Shown here one piece after another: positions 31,293 to 39,308 of a DNA stretch of 61,929 bases (position 1 is its first letter; the number at the start of each line of letters is the position of its first letter). A program made the position numbers and the translations under genes. The stretch comes from Amycolatopsis iheyensis (GTDB lineage Bacteria > Actinomycetota > Actinomycetes > Mycobacteriales > Pseudonocardiaceae), in contig NZ_JAMXQV010000044.1 of NCBI RefSeq assembly GCF_024703995.1, forward strand, positions 1-61,929, in the 5' to 3' direction. The notes beneath the pieces are model-generated. The model made no database searches. It was not told the origin of the DNA and was given only the letters and a program-made list of their open reading frames with translations.

Positions 31293-32288
31293 GTGGCGAC
31301 GATCTCCGACGTGGCGGCGTTGGCCGGGGTGTCCACGGCGACCGTGTCGCGGGCACTCAACGGTAAGTCCACTGTGGACCCCGTGCTGGCCGAACGCGTG
31401 GCCAGGGCGGTGGAAGAGCTCGGCTATACGCCGAACGGCCTCGCGCGCAGCCTCCGCCGCCGCGAGACCGCAGTGCTGGCCCTGATCATCTCCGACGTCG
31501 AAAACCCGTTCTTCACGGCGATCGCTCGCGGAGCCGAGGACACCGCGCAGGCCGCGGGCTACTCGGTGATGCTCTGCAACTCCGACGAAAACACGGCCAA
31601 GGAGCGCCGGTACGTCGAGGTCGCAGCACAGGAGCGACTCGCCGGCGTGATCATGTCGCCGACCACCGGCGACAGCGACGTCCGACCGCTGACAACGCAC
31701 CGGACGCCCATCGTGACCGTCGACCGGCGCCTCGATTCGACGGACTGTGACGCGGTGCTCCTCGACTCCCGCGGGGCGGCCTGCGAAGCCGTGCGGCACC
31801 TGGTGGACAACGGATACGAGCGCATCGGCTGCATCGCGGGCCCGCCGGGCATCACCACGGCGGACGACCGGCTCGACGGTTACCGCGACGCACTACGCCA
31901 GGCGGGCCGGAAGTATTCGGCAAAGCTGGTGCGCCGCTGCGAATTCCGCGAAACAGGCGGCCGAGAAGCCGCGACACAACTACTGACCAGACCCGACCCA
32001 CCGGACGCCCTGCTGGTGTCCAGCAGCACGATGTCCGTCGGCGTCCTGCAAGCACTAGCCGAACTGGGCCTGCGTTCGGGCCACGACGTCGGCATCGTGT
32101 CCTTCGACGACGCGCCGTGGGCAACGCTGATTTCCCCGGCCCTGACCGTGGTCTCCCAACCGGCGCACGCCATGGGCCAGCTGGCAGCCCGCCTCCTGCT
32201 CGACAGGATCAGCGACGGCGGTTCCCGCGCGACGACCACAACGACAATGGCCGCTCAGCTGATCATCCGAGGCAGCTCTACCCGCTGA
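31293..32288 (+). CDS. LacI-family transcriptional regulator
   Basis: 331 residues from GTG 31293, with ACGGAGA seven bases upstream. The helix-turn-helix and hinge are canonical: ATISDVAALAGVSTATVSRAL, then SLRRRETAVLALIISDVENPFF leading into the periplasmic-binding-protein-like domain. It probably senses the sugar or its phosphate and represses the kinase and the ABC importer through GTAATCGATTAC-type sites. It sits between the two regulated units. Confidence 0.93.
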   Translation: MATISDVAALAGVSTATVSRALNGKSTVDPVLAERVARAVEELGYTPNGLARSLRRRETAVLALIISDVENPFFTAIARGAEDTAQAAGYSVMLCNSDENTAKERRYVEVAAQERLAGVIMSPTTGDSDVRPLTTHRTPIVTVDRRLDSTDCDAVLLDSRGAACEAVRHLVDNGYERIGCIAGPPGITTADDRLDGYRDALRQAGRKYSAKLVRRCEFRETGGREAATQLLTRPDPPDALLVSSSTMSVGVLQALAELGLRSGHDVGIVSFDDAPWATLISPALTVVSQPAHAMGQLAARLLLDRISDGGSRATTTTTMAAQLIIRGSSTR

Positions 32289-32312
32289 CCACCGCGCCGA
32301 AACCCACCGAAA

Positions 32313-32431
32313 CACCCCCACCCTCTCCGGGGGACCGGCCCCGCACCCAGCGTATCGGCCCCCTCCGACAAAAGCCGGAAATGTGCGCAGTCACGCTCCG
32401 GTTGTCCACATCGCCGCCCACTTGTGGACAA
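32313..32431 (-). repeat. 119-bp composite element, right copy (leftward)
   Basis: This is the inverted partner of 29484-29602. DnaA-box-like TTGTCCACA (32402-32410) and TGTGGACAA (32423-32431) are again 12 bases apart and again 18 bases from the 71-base block (32313-32383, 66 of 71 identical in reverse complement). The two copies face each other across the kinase and lacI genes, so they could recombine to invert or, as RNA or DNA, pair with each other. Confidence 0.85.
32349..32372 (-). promoter_or_regulatory. RecA-independent (PafBC-type) DNA-damage promoter motif, right copy
   Basis: Read on the minus strand: TTGTCGGAG, eight bases, TACGCT. TTGTCGGAG differs from tTGTCRgtg at one position and the TAnnnT is at the right distance. 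It points left into the 3' end of lacI, antisense to it. Confidence 0.6.
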
Positions 32432-32449
32432 CAAGCCCCGAAGTGACGC

Positions 32450-32478
32450 TTGACACATCTCCGTCGCATCCCTAGCGT
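32450..32478 (+). promoter_or_regulatory. promoter of the RbsABC-type operon
   Basis: TTGACA (32450-32455), 17 bases, TAGCGT (32473-32478). The transcription start is expected near 32485, inside the operator. Confidence 0.8.
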
Positions 32479-32481
32479 CAG

Positions 32482-32493
32482 GTAATCGATTAC
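32482..32493. promoter_or_regulatory. LacI operator of the ABC operon
   Basis: GTAATCGATTAC is a perfect 12-base palindrome centred on the expected transcription start. Its near-copy lies at the kinase promoter (31224-31235). Confidence 0.78.
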
Positions 32494-32522
32494 TCCCATC
32501 TTCCGCCGACGCGAGGGGTGTC

Positions 32523-34067
32523 ATGGAAGAGCCGGGTACCCCGCTGGTCGTCATGACCGGCATCAGCAAGGCCTACGGTGGCACGCTCGCCTGCGACCAC
32601 GTGGACTTCACCGTGCGCCGCGGCGAAGTCCACGCGCTGCTCGGGGAAAACGGCGCCGGCAAGTCGACCCTGATGCGAATTCTTTCCGGCGACGTCACCG
32701 GACACCACGGCACCATCGAAATCGACGGCGAGCAAACCACCTTCGGCGAGCCGGCCGACGCCCAGCGCCGCGGCATCGCCATGATCCCGCAGGAGCTCGA
32801 CCTCGTGCCCGGGCTTTCGGTGGCCGCCAACATCTTCCTCGGCCGCGAACTCCGCACGAAAGCCGGCACGATCGCGCGGCAACGGATGCACCGCGAGACG
32901 CGCGAACTGCTCGCGCGCACCGGGATCGCGCTCGACCCGAAACGCAGTGTCGGCGAACTGCGCACCGGCGAGCAGCAGCTCGTCGCCATCGCCAAGGCCC
33001 TCGCCCTCGACGCGCGCGTGCTGATCATGGATGAGCCGACGTCCGCGCTCACCGGAGCGGAGGTCGAGCGGATGTTCAAGGTGATCAACGAACTCCGCGA
33101 CGCGGGCGCCGGCATCGTCTACATCTCCCACCGGCTCGAGGAGATCGGGCGGATCGCCGACCGCGCCACGATCCTGCGCAACGGCCGCGTCGCCGCCGGG
33201 TTCGCCGCCCGTGACCTGACGGTCGAGCAGGTCACCGAAGCAATGATCGGCCGGCCCGTCCAGGCGCTGTTCCGTGTCAAGCACGGCGAAACCGGCGGCG
33301 AACTACTTCGTCTCGACGACTTCGCACTGCGCCCGCGGCGACATCGCCCCGGACGCCGCGAGCCCGCTGGAATCTCCCTCACCGTCGGCGCCGGGGAGAT
33401 CGTCGGCCTCGGCGGTCTGCTCGGCTCGGGCCGCACCGAACTCCTGGAGACGCTCTTCGGCGCAGGGACACCAGGGCGGTGGCAGGGGCACGTGTCCTTC
33501 AACGGCAGGGAAATCCACCCGCGAAGCCCGCGTCAAGCCGTCCGGCTCGGACTCGCACTGGTGCCGGAAGATCGCCGCATCGCCGGCCTGGCACTGCCCC
33601 AATCCGTACGCGCGAACACCGCGTTGTCCATTGTAGACCGGATCGCTACGGCGGGATTCCTGACGCGCAGCCGCGAGAACGACGTCTCCGCGAAGATCCT
33701 CGCCGAGCTGAAGGTGAAGGGCGCACTCGCCGCCCCGGTCGGCACGCTCTCGGGCGGCAACCAGCAGAAGGTGGTGCTCGGCCGGGCACTGCTCACCGAG
33801 CCGAAGCTGCTTCTGCTCGACGAGCCGACCCGCGGCGTCGACGTCGGCGCGAAAGCGGAGATCTACCAGCTCCTGGCCGCCGCAGCCGCCCGCGGCATCG
33901 GCGTTCTGCTCGCGTCGTCCGAACCGGCCGAGCTGGTCGGGCTGTGCGACCGCGTCGTCGTCCTGCACGACGGCCGCAGCAGCCAGGAGCTCGACACGCA
34001 CGACGCGGGCGAGGCCGAGCTGCTGGCCGCGGCCATGGGCGAGACCACGACGAAGGGGATCCGATGA
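32523..34067 (+). CDS. sugar ABC transporter ATP-binding protein (RbsA/XylG-like, double NBD)
   Basis: 514 residues from ATG 32523. Two ATPase domains are fused. The first has Walker A GENGAGKST (41-49), LRTGEQQLVAIAKAL and Walker B VLIMDEPTSAL. The second has the degenerate P-loop GLLGSGRTE, LSGGNQQKVVLGRAL and LLLLDEPTRGVDVGAK. This is the standard layout of ribose/xylose/galactose importers. It overlaps the permease by four bases (ATGA). Regulated by the LacI operator upstream. Confidence 0.95.
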   Translation: MEEPGTPLVVMTGISKAYGGTLACDHVDFTVRRGEVHALLGENGAGKSTLMRILSGDVTGHHGTIEIDGEQTTFGEPADAQRRGIAMIPQELDLVPGLSVAANIFLGRELRTKAGTIARQRMHRETRELLARTGIALDPKRSVGELRTGEQQLVAIAKALALDARVLIMDEPTSALTGAEVERMFKVINELRDAGAGIVYISHRLEEIGRIADRATILRNGRVAAGFAARDLTVEQVTEAMIGRPVQALFRVKHGETGGELLRLDDFALRPRRHRPGRREPAGISLTVGAGEIVGLGGLLGSGRTELLETLFGAGTPGRWQGHVSFNGREIHPRSPRQAVRLGLALVPEDRRIAGLALPQSVRANTALSIVDRIATAGFLTRSRENDVSAKILAELKVKGALAAPVGTLSGGNQQKVVLGRALLTEPKLLLLDEPTRGVDVGAKAEIYQLLAAAAARGIGVLLASSEPAELVGLCDRVVVLHDGRSSQELDTHDAGEAELLAAAMGETTTKGIR

Positions 34068-35074
34068 CCGTCACGGAGTTCCTGCCGACGCGCCGCGCCG
34101 CCGTCGCCGACGCGTTCTTCCGCTTCCAGAGCCTGTTCGGCCTGGTGCTTGTGTTCGTCGCGGGCATCGTGTTTTCACCCGCCCACGACGGCTTCCCGGA
34201 CTTCCTCACCGGCGGGAACCTCTTCAACATCGTCCGCGCGATCGCCGAGATCGGCATCATCGCCATCGGCATGACGTTCGTGATCCTCGTCGGCGGGATC
34301 GACTTGTCGGTCGGCGCGGTGCTCGGGCTGGCCGCCGTCGGCTCGGCCGTGCTGCTGGTCGAGAACGGCCTGGGCGTCGTGCCCGCCGTGCTGCTGGTGC
34401 TCGCCGCCGGGTTCGTCTTCGGCCTGTTGCAAGGTGTCGCGTCCGCGGTGTTCGGCATCCAAGCGTTCATCGTCACCCTGGCGGGCCTGCAGGTCGCGCG
34501 CGGGCTCGCCCGGATCTGGTCGGGCGGGCAGGGCGTCCAGATCGAGTACGGCGACGGGCCCGGCGAAGCACCCCTCACGTTCTCCCTCCTCGGCGAGCGC
34601 ACCTTCAACGGACTTGTCCCGATCCCAGTGGTGATCTTCGCGATCGTCGCCGTCGCGGCGATCGTGTTCCTGCGCACCAGCGCGTTCGCCCGCCACGTCT
34701 ACGCGATCGGCGGCAACGAGAAGGCCGCGCGCCTCTCCGGCGTCGCGGTCACCCGGGTCAAGGTCTTGGTCTACGGGCTCAGCGGGCTGCTCGCGGCCCT
34801 GGCCGGGATCATCCACGCCGGCCAGCTCAACCAGGGCAGTCCCAACGACGGCATCGGCTACGAGCTCGACGCCATCGCCGCGGTGGTGATCGGCGGCACG
34901 GCGCTGTCGGGCGGCCGCGGCTCGGTGTCCGGGACCGTCGCCGGGGCGCTGCTGCTGAGCATGCTCAACAACATCCTGACGCTCAACAACGTCGAATCCA
35001 ACGTCCAGCTGCTGATCAAGGGCCTGGTCATCGTCGCCGCCGCCGGGCTGCAGCGCCTGCGTCCAACACCGTGA
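34064..35074 (+). CDS. sugar ABC transporter permease (RbsC-like)
   Basis: 336 residues from ATG 34064. About nine to ten hydrophobic segments. Family motifs are GMTFVILVGGIDLSVGAVLGL, GNEKAARLSGVAVTRVKVLVYG and GGTALSGGRGSVSGTVAGALLL near the C-terminus. It forms the membrane channel with the double ATPase. Start overlaps the ATPase stop. Confidence 0.95.
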   Translation: MTVTEFLPTRRAAVADAFFRFQSLFGLVLVFVAGIVFSPAHDGFPDFLTGGNLFNIVRAIAEIGIIAIGMTFVILVGGIDLSVGAVLGLAAVGSAVLLVENGLGVVPAVLLVLAAGFVFGLLQGVASAVFGIQAFIVTLAGLQVARGLARIWSGGQGVQIEYGDGPGEAPLTFSLLGERTFNGLVPIPVVIFAIVAVAAIVFLRTSAFARHVYAIGGNEKAARLSGVAVTRVKVLVYGLSGLLAALAGIIHAGQLNQGSPNDGIGYELDAIAAVVIGGTALSGGRGSVSGTVAGALLLSMLNNILTLNNVESNVQLLIKGLVIVAAAGLQRLRPTP

Positions 35075-35097
35075 CCACCGAAGAGGGGAAGAAAGAG

Positions 35098-36090
35098 ATG
35101 TCCGGAAAGCACTTCGCCATACCCGCGCTCGTCCTCGTCCTGGCCGCGACCGCCTGCGGCACCACGCACGAGAACTCCGGGCAGGGCGCGACGACGTCGG
35201 CCGCGGCCTGCAAGGGCGCCGAGGGCAAGTACACCATCGGGGTCAGCCAGGCCAACGTCGGCGAGCCGTACCGCAAGCAGATGAACGACGACATCGCCCG
35301 CGCGGCGAAGCAGTATCCGCAGTTCACGGTCAACTTCGCCGACGCGCAGCAGGACAACTCGAAACAGGTCACCGACGTCGAGAACTTCCTGACCCAGCGG
35401 ATCGACCTGCTGATCATCAGCCCCAACGAGGCGACTCCGCTGACCGGGGTCGTCAAGAAGGCCTACGACAAGGGCATCCCGGTGCTGGTGCTGGACCGCA
35501 AGGTCGACGGCGACGCGTACACGCAGTGGATCGGCGCCGACAACGTCGACATCGGTCGGCAGGCCGGGCAGTACATGGCCGACAAGATCCTGCCCCAGGG
35601 CGGGAAGATCGCCGAGATCCGCGGACTCGCCGGATCGACCCCGGCCAAGGAGCGCCAGGACGGTTTCGCGAAGGGCATCGAGGGCCGCGGCATCGACATC
35701 GTGACCACCGTTGACGGTGACTGGCTGCGCGAGAAAGGCCAGCAGCAGGCCGACGCGGTGTTCAAAGCGCATCCGGAGATCCAGGCCGTCTACTCGCAGA
35801 ACGACCCGATGGCTGAAGGCGCCTACCTCGCGGCGAAGGCCGCCGGACTGGCCCAGAAGATCAAGTTCATCGGCATCGACGGGCTCCCGATCCCGCCCGG
35901 CGGGATCAAGGCGGTCGAGGCCGGGCGCCTCGCCGCGACGTTCGTCTACCCGACGGGCGGGCGCGAAGCCGTGGCGTCGGCCAAGAGCATCCTCATCGAC
36001 TGCGCGAAGCCGGCTAAGACGCAGATGCTGCCGACGCAGCTCGTCACCCAGGCCAACGCCGCCGAGATGTACGCGAAGGGCAACCGCTGA
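35098..36090 (+). CDS. sugar ABC transporter substrate-binding lipoprotein (RbsB-like)
   Basis: 330 residues from ATG 35098; an in-frame GTG 35071 is less likely because GGGGAAGAAAGAG lies just before the ATG and the signal peptide then starts correctly. Lipobox: LAATAC, with lipidated Cys19. The mature protein shows the Rbs-type periplasmic binding fold (YTIGVSQANVGEPYRKQMNDD, LLIISPNEATPLTGVVKKAYDKGIPVLVLDRKV in parts, QAVYSQNDPMAEGAYLAA). Ligand likely a monosaccharide; exact sugar unknown. Confidence 0.95.
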   Translation: MSGKHFAIPALVLVLAATACGTTHENSGQGATTSAAACKGAEGKYTIGVSQANVGEPYRKQMNDDIARAAKQYPQFTVNFADAQQDNSKQVTDVENFLTQRIDLLIISPNEATPLTGVVKKAYDKGIPVLVLDRKVDGDAYTQWIGADNVDIGRQAGQYMADKILPQGGKIAEIRGLAGSTPAKERQDGFAKGIEGRGIDIVTTVDGDWLREKGQQQADAVFKAHPEIQAVYSQNDPMAEGAYLAAKAAGLAQKIKFIGIDGLPIPPGGIKAVEAGRLAATFVYPTGGREAVASAKSILIDCAKPAKTQMLPTQLVTQANAAEMYAKGNR

Positions 36091-36161
36091 TGGCACGCGT
36101 CGGCGTCCTCAGCCTCGGCGCCGGTATCAAGCAACATCCTGGCCGCCTCGGCCGCGCGTGA
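36090..36161 (+). pseudogene. possible 5' remnant of a lost fourth operon gene
   Basis: The binding-protein stop overlaps a new ATG (TGATG), the coupling used elsewhere in this operon. The frame reads MARVGVLSLGAG and then ends after 23 codons at TGA 36159-36161. The opening resembles the start of L-fucose/L-arabinose isomerase-like proteins (MxRVGVLSFSDG). An isomerase is exactly what this locus lacks. It could be a decayed or deleted isomerase gene or chance. Confidence 0.4.
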
Positions 36162-36182
36162 GCTTCGAGGCGGCCGAGGCGG
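36143..36182 (+). terminator. terminator hairpin of the ABC operon
   Basis: CCGCCTCGGCC (36143-36153) and GGCCGAGGCGG (36172-36182) form a perfect 11-base stem with an 18-base loop, 50 bases after the binding-protein stop. It overlaps the end of the possible isomerase remnant. Confidence 0.65.
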
Positions 36183-36285
36183 ACCTGACCTTGCTGCGCT
36201 ACTGCGTCTGAGCGTCCCGCACTTCACGATGCTCGCGCGCAGTAAGGCTCGCTCCCAGTTTCCCTAGCCGGCGCAGCAAGCGAGA

Positions 36286-36316
36286 TTGACTTCAACCTTT
36301 CTCGAACTTTTACCGT
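36286..36316 (+). promoter_or_regulatory. candidate promoter of the MFS gene with long 19-base spacer
   Basis: TTGACT (36286-36291) and TACCGT (36311-36316) are 19 bases apart, the overlong spacing typical of MerR/SoxR-activated promoters. The spacer contains TTCAACC and TCGAACT, an imperfect inverted repeat. No merR gene is adjacent, so this is tentative. Confidence 0.35.
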
Positions 36317-36323
36317 CGGCAGC

Positions 36324-37673
36324 ATGACTGCTCCCCCCATCCCGCGCACCGTCTGGATCGCGTCCGGCGTCATGGCATTCGGCGGTTTCCTGGGCAACAT
36401 GGACGGCTCGATCGTCGCCGTCGGGCTGGAGTCGATGCGGCTCGACCTGGGCGTCAGCCTCCTCGAGATCCAATGGGTGGCCACGGCGTTCCTGCTGGGT
36501 CTTTCGGCCGCCCTCCCGCTGACTCCGTGGCTGGTCAAGCGGCTTGGCGCCGGACGCCTGTGGCTCTGGGCGCTGGCAGCGTTCCTCCTGACGTCGGTGG
36601 CCTGCGCGCTGGCGCCCGACGGCGTCACCCTGATCGCGTTCCGTGCGGCGCAGGGCATGGCCACCGGCGTCCTGGTCACCGCCGGGCAGACGGTGATCGG
36701 GCTGGCCGTCGGGCCGGAACGGCTCGGCCGCACGATGGGGACGCTCGGTCTCGTGGTCGGGCTGGCGCCGGTCGTCGGGCCGAGCGTCGGTGGGTTCCTG
36801 CTCGCGCACTTCTCCTGGCCGGTGCTGTTCTGGCTGAACCTGCCGATCGGGCTCGTCGCGTTCGGGCTCGCGCTCAAATACGTGCCGCGCGGTGATCGCG
36901 GCCGGCCGCCGAAGGTGGACTGGCCCGGCTTGGCCTTGATCTCACTCGGCCTGCCGCTTCTCGTCTACACGCTCACCGAGCTCAACGCGCCGTTCGCGGC
37001 GGTCGGCGCCCTCGCGCTCGCGCTGTTCGGCTGGCGTTCGCTGCGCGTGCAGCACCCGGTGCTGGACCTGCGTCTCGCCACGCGGCCCGTCATGGGCTCA
37101 GCGCTGGCGTCCGTCCTGCTCGCCGGCGCCGGGATGTTCGGCGCGGTCCTGCTGCTGCCCTTGTGGTTCCAAGTCCGCCTGGGCGCCGGCCCGCCCGCAG
37201 CCGGCGTCCTGCTCGCGCCGATGGGCCTGGCCACGACGGTGTTCGTGCTGGTGGCCGGTCGGCTCACGGACCGTCACGGCGGCGGCGCCGTCGCACTCAC
37301 CGGGTCACTGGTGGTGCTCGCAAGCACCGTGCCGCTGCCCTGGCTCGGCCCGGACACGCCGATGTGGCTGGTCCAGGCGTTGCTCATCGTCCGCGGCGCC
37401 GGACTCGGGCTGTCGATCATGCCGGCTTCGACAGCGGCGTACGCGTCGGTCGACGCGAGCGAGCTCGGCCATGCGACCGCGTTGGTGAACATCGTGCTGC
37501 GCGTGGGTGGCGCTATCGGCGGCGCGCTGTGCGTGATCGTGCTGTCCCGCGGCCTCGCCGTGGATCCGGCTACTGGTTTCGGCTGGGCATTCGGCGTGCT
37601 GGGACTGCTGTGCGTGTTCGGCACGGCGGCTACGGCCTGGCTCCGGCGCGCGGAACGCGTCAATCCACAGTAG
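36324..37673 (+). CDS. MFS efflux transporter (EmrB/QacA-like)
   Basis: 449 residues from ATG 36324. Motif D1-like GGFLGNMDGSIVAVGLESM, helix-rich sequence with about 13-14 membrane segments, motif C-like GLAPVVGPSVGGFLLAH, and motif A-type loop LVKRLGAGRLWLWAL. Likely a proton-driven drug or metabolite exporter. It stands alone between terminators. Confidence 0.9.
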   Translation: MTAPPIPRTVWIASGVMAFGGFLGNMDGSIVAVGLESMRLDLGVSLLEIQWVATAFLLGLSAALPLTPWLVKRLGAGRLWLWALAAFLLTSVACALAPDGVTLIAFRAAQGMATGVLVTAGQTVIGLAVGPERLGRTMGTLGLVVGLAPVVGPSVGGFLLAHFSWPVLFWLNLPIGLVAFGLALKYVPRGDRGRPPKVDWPGLALISLGLPLLVYTLTELNAPFAAVGALALALFGWRSLRVQHPVLDLRLATRPVMGSALASVLLAGAGMFGAVLLLPLWFQVRLGAGPPAAGVLLAPMGLATTVFVLVAGRLTDRHGGGAVALTGSLVVLASTVPLPWLGPDTPMWLVQALLIVRGAGLGLSIMPASTAAYASVDASELGHATALVNIVLRVGGAIGGALCVIVLSRGLAVDPATGFGWAFGVLGLLCVFGTAATAWLRRAERVNPQ

Positions 37674-37708
37674 CCACGACGACACGGTTCACCTGAGCAC
37701 CTGGCGCG

Positions 37709-37725
37709 ATCACCGGAACGGTGAT
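37709..37725 (+). terminator. hairpin after the MFS gene
   Basis: ATCACCG-GAA-CGGTGAT, a perfect seven-base stem followed by TTTCC, 36 bases after the MFS stop. Confidence 0.55.
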
Positions 37726-37770
37726 TTCCTGGAGTCGATCAACCACTGTCGGTAAGGGGAAGGGCTGGCA

Positions 37771-39267
37771 ATGTTGAGGGTACAAAAACGGCTGCTGACG
37801 GCCGCGGCGGCGACGGCAGTTCTGGGTAGCTTGCTGGCGGCAGCGCCGGCGTCGGCCGCGGAAGGGGTCGACTGGCAGCCGTGCGCTGACGCACCCGGCG
37901 TCGACTGCGGCACGGTCACCGTCCCGGTCGACTGGGCCCACCCGGACGGCGGCACCACGACCATCGCGCTCGCCCGGCGGAAAGCGACGGATCCGCAGGC
38001 CCGCATCGGGTCGATCCTGATGGACCCGGGCGGCCCCGGCGGCGCGGGCGCGGGCGAGGTCAAGGGCGGCTGGTCGCTCTCGGCCGAGATCACCAAGCGG
38101 TTCGACACCGTGGGCTTCGACCCGCGCGGCGTCGGCTCCAGCACCCAGATCAAGTGCGGGCTCGACGAGCTGATAGCCGACCACCCGGAGGTGCCGCGCA
38201 ACCAGGCCGAGTTCGAGCAGCTCGCGCAGTACAACCGCAAGCTCGGCGAGAGCTGCAACCGGCTCAGCGGACCGCTCGGGCAGTTCGGCGACACCAAGAG
38301 CGTCGCGCGCGACATGGACGCCATCCGCGCCGCACTCGGCGAGAAGAAGCTGACGTACTACGGGGTTTCGTACGGCACCCTGATGGGCCAGCAGTACGCC
38401 GAGCTGTTCCCGGACAAGGTCCGCGCGCTCGTGCTGGACAGCAACATGGACCATTCGCAGTACACGGCGTGGGACTTTCTCAACAGCGAAACCCAGTCGC
38501 TGCAGGCCGAGTTCCGCGAGTTCGTGGCCTGGTGCGACCGGACGCCGAGCTGCGCGCTGCACGGCCGGGACGTCTCCAAACTGACGCGTGACCTGCAGGA
38601 CAAGGCCGCCCGCGGCGAGCTGAAGGCTCCGCAGAGCGGCGAGCCGATCACCCCGCTGAGCCTCGCGTCGATCTTCCAGAGTTCGTTCTACGGCCCCAGC
38701 TGGGATCAGCTCGCGAAGCGGCTCCAGTCCTTCGCGGATGGCACCAAGCCGGCCGAATCGGCGAAGCTGGCGGAGGAAATCCCGGTCAACACCGTGTTCC
38801 AGAGCGTCTTCTGCGACGACTGGCGCCTGCCGGTGCACAACTTCGCCGAGCTCGAGGCCTACCGGCGGACGGCCGCGGCTTTCGCGCCGGACATCAAGGT
38901 CAACTCGCTGGGCTGGCAGGCCGTCACCGGCTGCATCGGCTGGCCCAACCGGACCAGCAACCCGCAGCACCCGCTGCAGGTGCACGGCGCGCCGCCGCTG
39001 CTGATGGTGAGCAGCAAGCACGACCCGGCGACGCCGTACGCGTGGTCGCAGGCCGCCGCTCGCCAGAGCGGTAGCACCCTGCTCACCTACGACGGCTGGG
39101 GCCACGGCGCGTACTTCAAGAACAGTGAGTGCGTCACCAAGGCGACCGACGACTACCTGATCACCGGCAAGCTTCCGGCCAAGGGCACGCACTGCGCGGC
39201 GGTGGAGCCGGGCACGCCCGAAGCCCGCATCGCGGGTCCGAAACCGCCGTCGACGATCGGCTTCTGA
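37771..39267 (+). CDS. secreted alpha/beta hydrolase, tripeptidyl aminopeptidase (TAP)-like
   Basis: 498 residues from ATG 37771. Signal peptide to about residue 30 (cleavage after APASA). The serine peptidase S33 catalytic triad is visible: Ser200 in YYGVSYGTLMG, Asp418 in SSKHDPATP, His445 in GWGHGAY. Oxyanion region LMDPGGPGGAG near residue 85. Several paired cysteines suit an extracellular protein. Streptomyces homologues cleave tripeptides from secreted proteins. A strong hairpin ends the transcript. Confidence 0.93.
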   Translation: MLRVQKRLLTAAAATAVLGSLLAAAPASAAEGVDWQPCADAPGVDCGTVTVPVDWAHPDGGTTTIALARRKATDPQARIGSILMDPGGPGGAGAGEVKGGWSLSAEITKRFDTVGFDPRGVGSSTQIKCGLDELIADHPEVPRNQAEFEQLAQYNRKLGESCNRLSGPLGQFGDTKSVARDMDAIRAALGEKKLTYYGVSYGTLMGQQYAELFPDKVRALVLDSNMDHSQYTAWDFLNSETQSLQAEFREFVAWCDRTPSCALHGRDVSKLTRDLQDKAARGELKAPQSGEPITPLSLASIFQSSFYGPSWDQLAKRLQSFADGTKPAESAKLAEEIPVNTVFQSVFCDDWRLPVHNFAELEAYRRTAAAFAPDIKVNSLGWQAVTGCIGWPNRTSNPQHPLQVHGAPPLLMVSSKHDPATPYAWSQAAARQSGSTLLTYDGWGHGAYFKNSECVTKATDDYLITGKLPAKGTHCAAVEPGTPEARIAGPKPPSTIGF

Positions 39268-39308
39268 CGTTCCGGGCGCGCGGCAACGCCGGCCGCGCGC
39301 CCGACGTC
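39266..39308. terminator. strong bidirectional terminator between TAP-like and DeoR genes
   Basis: CGGGCGCGCGGC (39273-39284) and GCCGCGCGCCCG (39292-39303) form a perfect 12-base stem, extended by GACGT/ACGTC at the base. It occupies the whole gap between the convergent genes and includes parts of both stop codons. Confidence 0.75.
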
